Shown here in pieces: positions 63,864 to 64,000 of a stretch of DNA of 64,000 nucleotides; positions within the stretch are counted from its first letter, which is position 1, and each line of letters starts with the position of its first letter. Origin of the DNA: Salvia splendens. Its lineage: Eukaryota > Streptophyta > Magnoliopsida > Lamiales > Lamiaceae. Position numbers and translations under genes: made by a program. The notes beneath the pieces are model-generated. The model saw only the letters and a program-made list of their open reading frames with translations, was not told the origin of the DNA and ran no database searches. The DNA lies in assembly GCF_004379255.2 (NCBI RefSeq), contig NC_056052.1, positions 10,471,708-10,535,707 on the forward strand, read 5' to 3'.

Positions 63864-64000
63864 GAGCATCCACAACCGTGCTCTTGCAAGGGAGCACGGT
63901 TGTGGGCCCGGCGCCACTATTCATGCCTGCTCTCTGGCAAGAGCACAACACCCACAGTTGTGCTCTTCCGCAAGGACGAGCACAATTCAATTTAAAATTC
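63864..64000. mobile_element. MITE, possibly PIF/Harbinger-like, cut by window edge
   Basis: Starts GAGCATCCACAACCGTGCTC after TCA, inside the RNase H frame. It is rich in GAGCAC/GTGCTC inverted motifs (GTGCTCTTGCAAGGGAGCAC at 63879-63898 is itself a hairpin). The right end is outside the window, so the superfamily is a guess from the terminus. Confidence 0.5.

Overview
This is nuclear DNA from a plant, almost certainly a dicot and possibly an asterid (the lineage call is a weak inference). The support is the mix of element types: Athila-type Ty3/gypsy elements with a tRNA-Asp primer site, Tekay/Del-type gypsy elements with a C-terminal chromodomain and an initiator-Met tRNA primer site, Ty1/copia elements, Stowaway- and hAT-type MITEs, and a tRNA-derived SINE. 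I found no host protein-coding gene, rRNA gene or free-standing tRNA gene. The window is nested and tandem retrotransposon sequence throughout, with one 100-N assembly gap at 7900-7999.

Layout, left half. 1-960 is the 3' end of a copia element (RNase H plus LTR). 961-2433 is AT-rich spacer with an 87-bp tandem duplication and two Stowaway MITEs. 2434-7899 is the 3' half of an Athila-type element on the minus strand: 3' LTR, a long spacer containing an array of foldback hairpins, and a broken ORF1/env-position gene that runs into the gap. 8000-8264 and 18936-19619 are two parts of one Athila-type LTR, split by an insertion at 8265-18930. That insertion is a gypsy derivative with 3.1-kb LTRs, a 5-bp target duplication (ATCTA) and only a decayed RT left. 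19621-24530 is a decayed Athila pol on the plus strand, followed by the start of its downstream ORF. 24660-27261 holds MITEs, including a 1155-bp hAT-type element with an 8-bp target duplication.

Layout, right half. 27040-27969 is an old Athila-type LTR remnant carrying a hAT MITE and a SINE. 27970-45616 is a Tekay-type chromovirus on the minus strand with near-identical LTRs and an unusual extra 318-aa ORF ahead of gag. Its RT is split by a younger, non-coding LTR element at 31910-40562 (target duplication TAAGT). Beyond the right LTR lies a second copy of the end of pol (45617-46033), so two Tekay units share one LTR. 46034-48567 is an Athila LTR, primer site and gag on the plus strand, cut by a long LTR at 48568-50805. 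50806-58935 is a tandem copia array: two truncated units and one full-length decayed unit, separated by three 528-bp LTRs. 59559-64000 is the 3' LTR and 3' part of pol of another Tekay-type element on the minus strand, carrying a second hAT MITE and a MITE at the window edge.

How the parts work together. Each autonomous family once supplied gag, protease, RT, RNase H and integrase for copy-and-paste retrotransposition. Almost every frame is now broken by stops and frameshifts. The elements at 8265-18930 and 31910-40562 have intact ends and primer sites but little or no coding sequence, so they must have been mobilised in trans. The nesting gives a relative order: Athila sequences are oldest, then the Tekay and long-LTR elements, then the nested 31910-40562 copy. 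The signals most worth following up are a hairpin next to the polypurine tract that keeps its shape across five elements while its stem sequence changes, a gene-like antisense module inside the long LTRs, the extra pre-gag ORF, and the tandem copia array.
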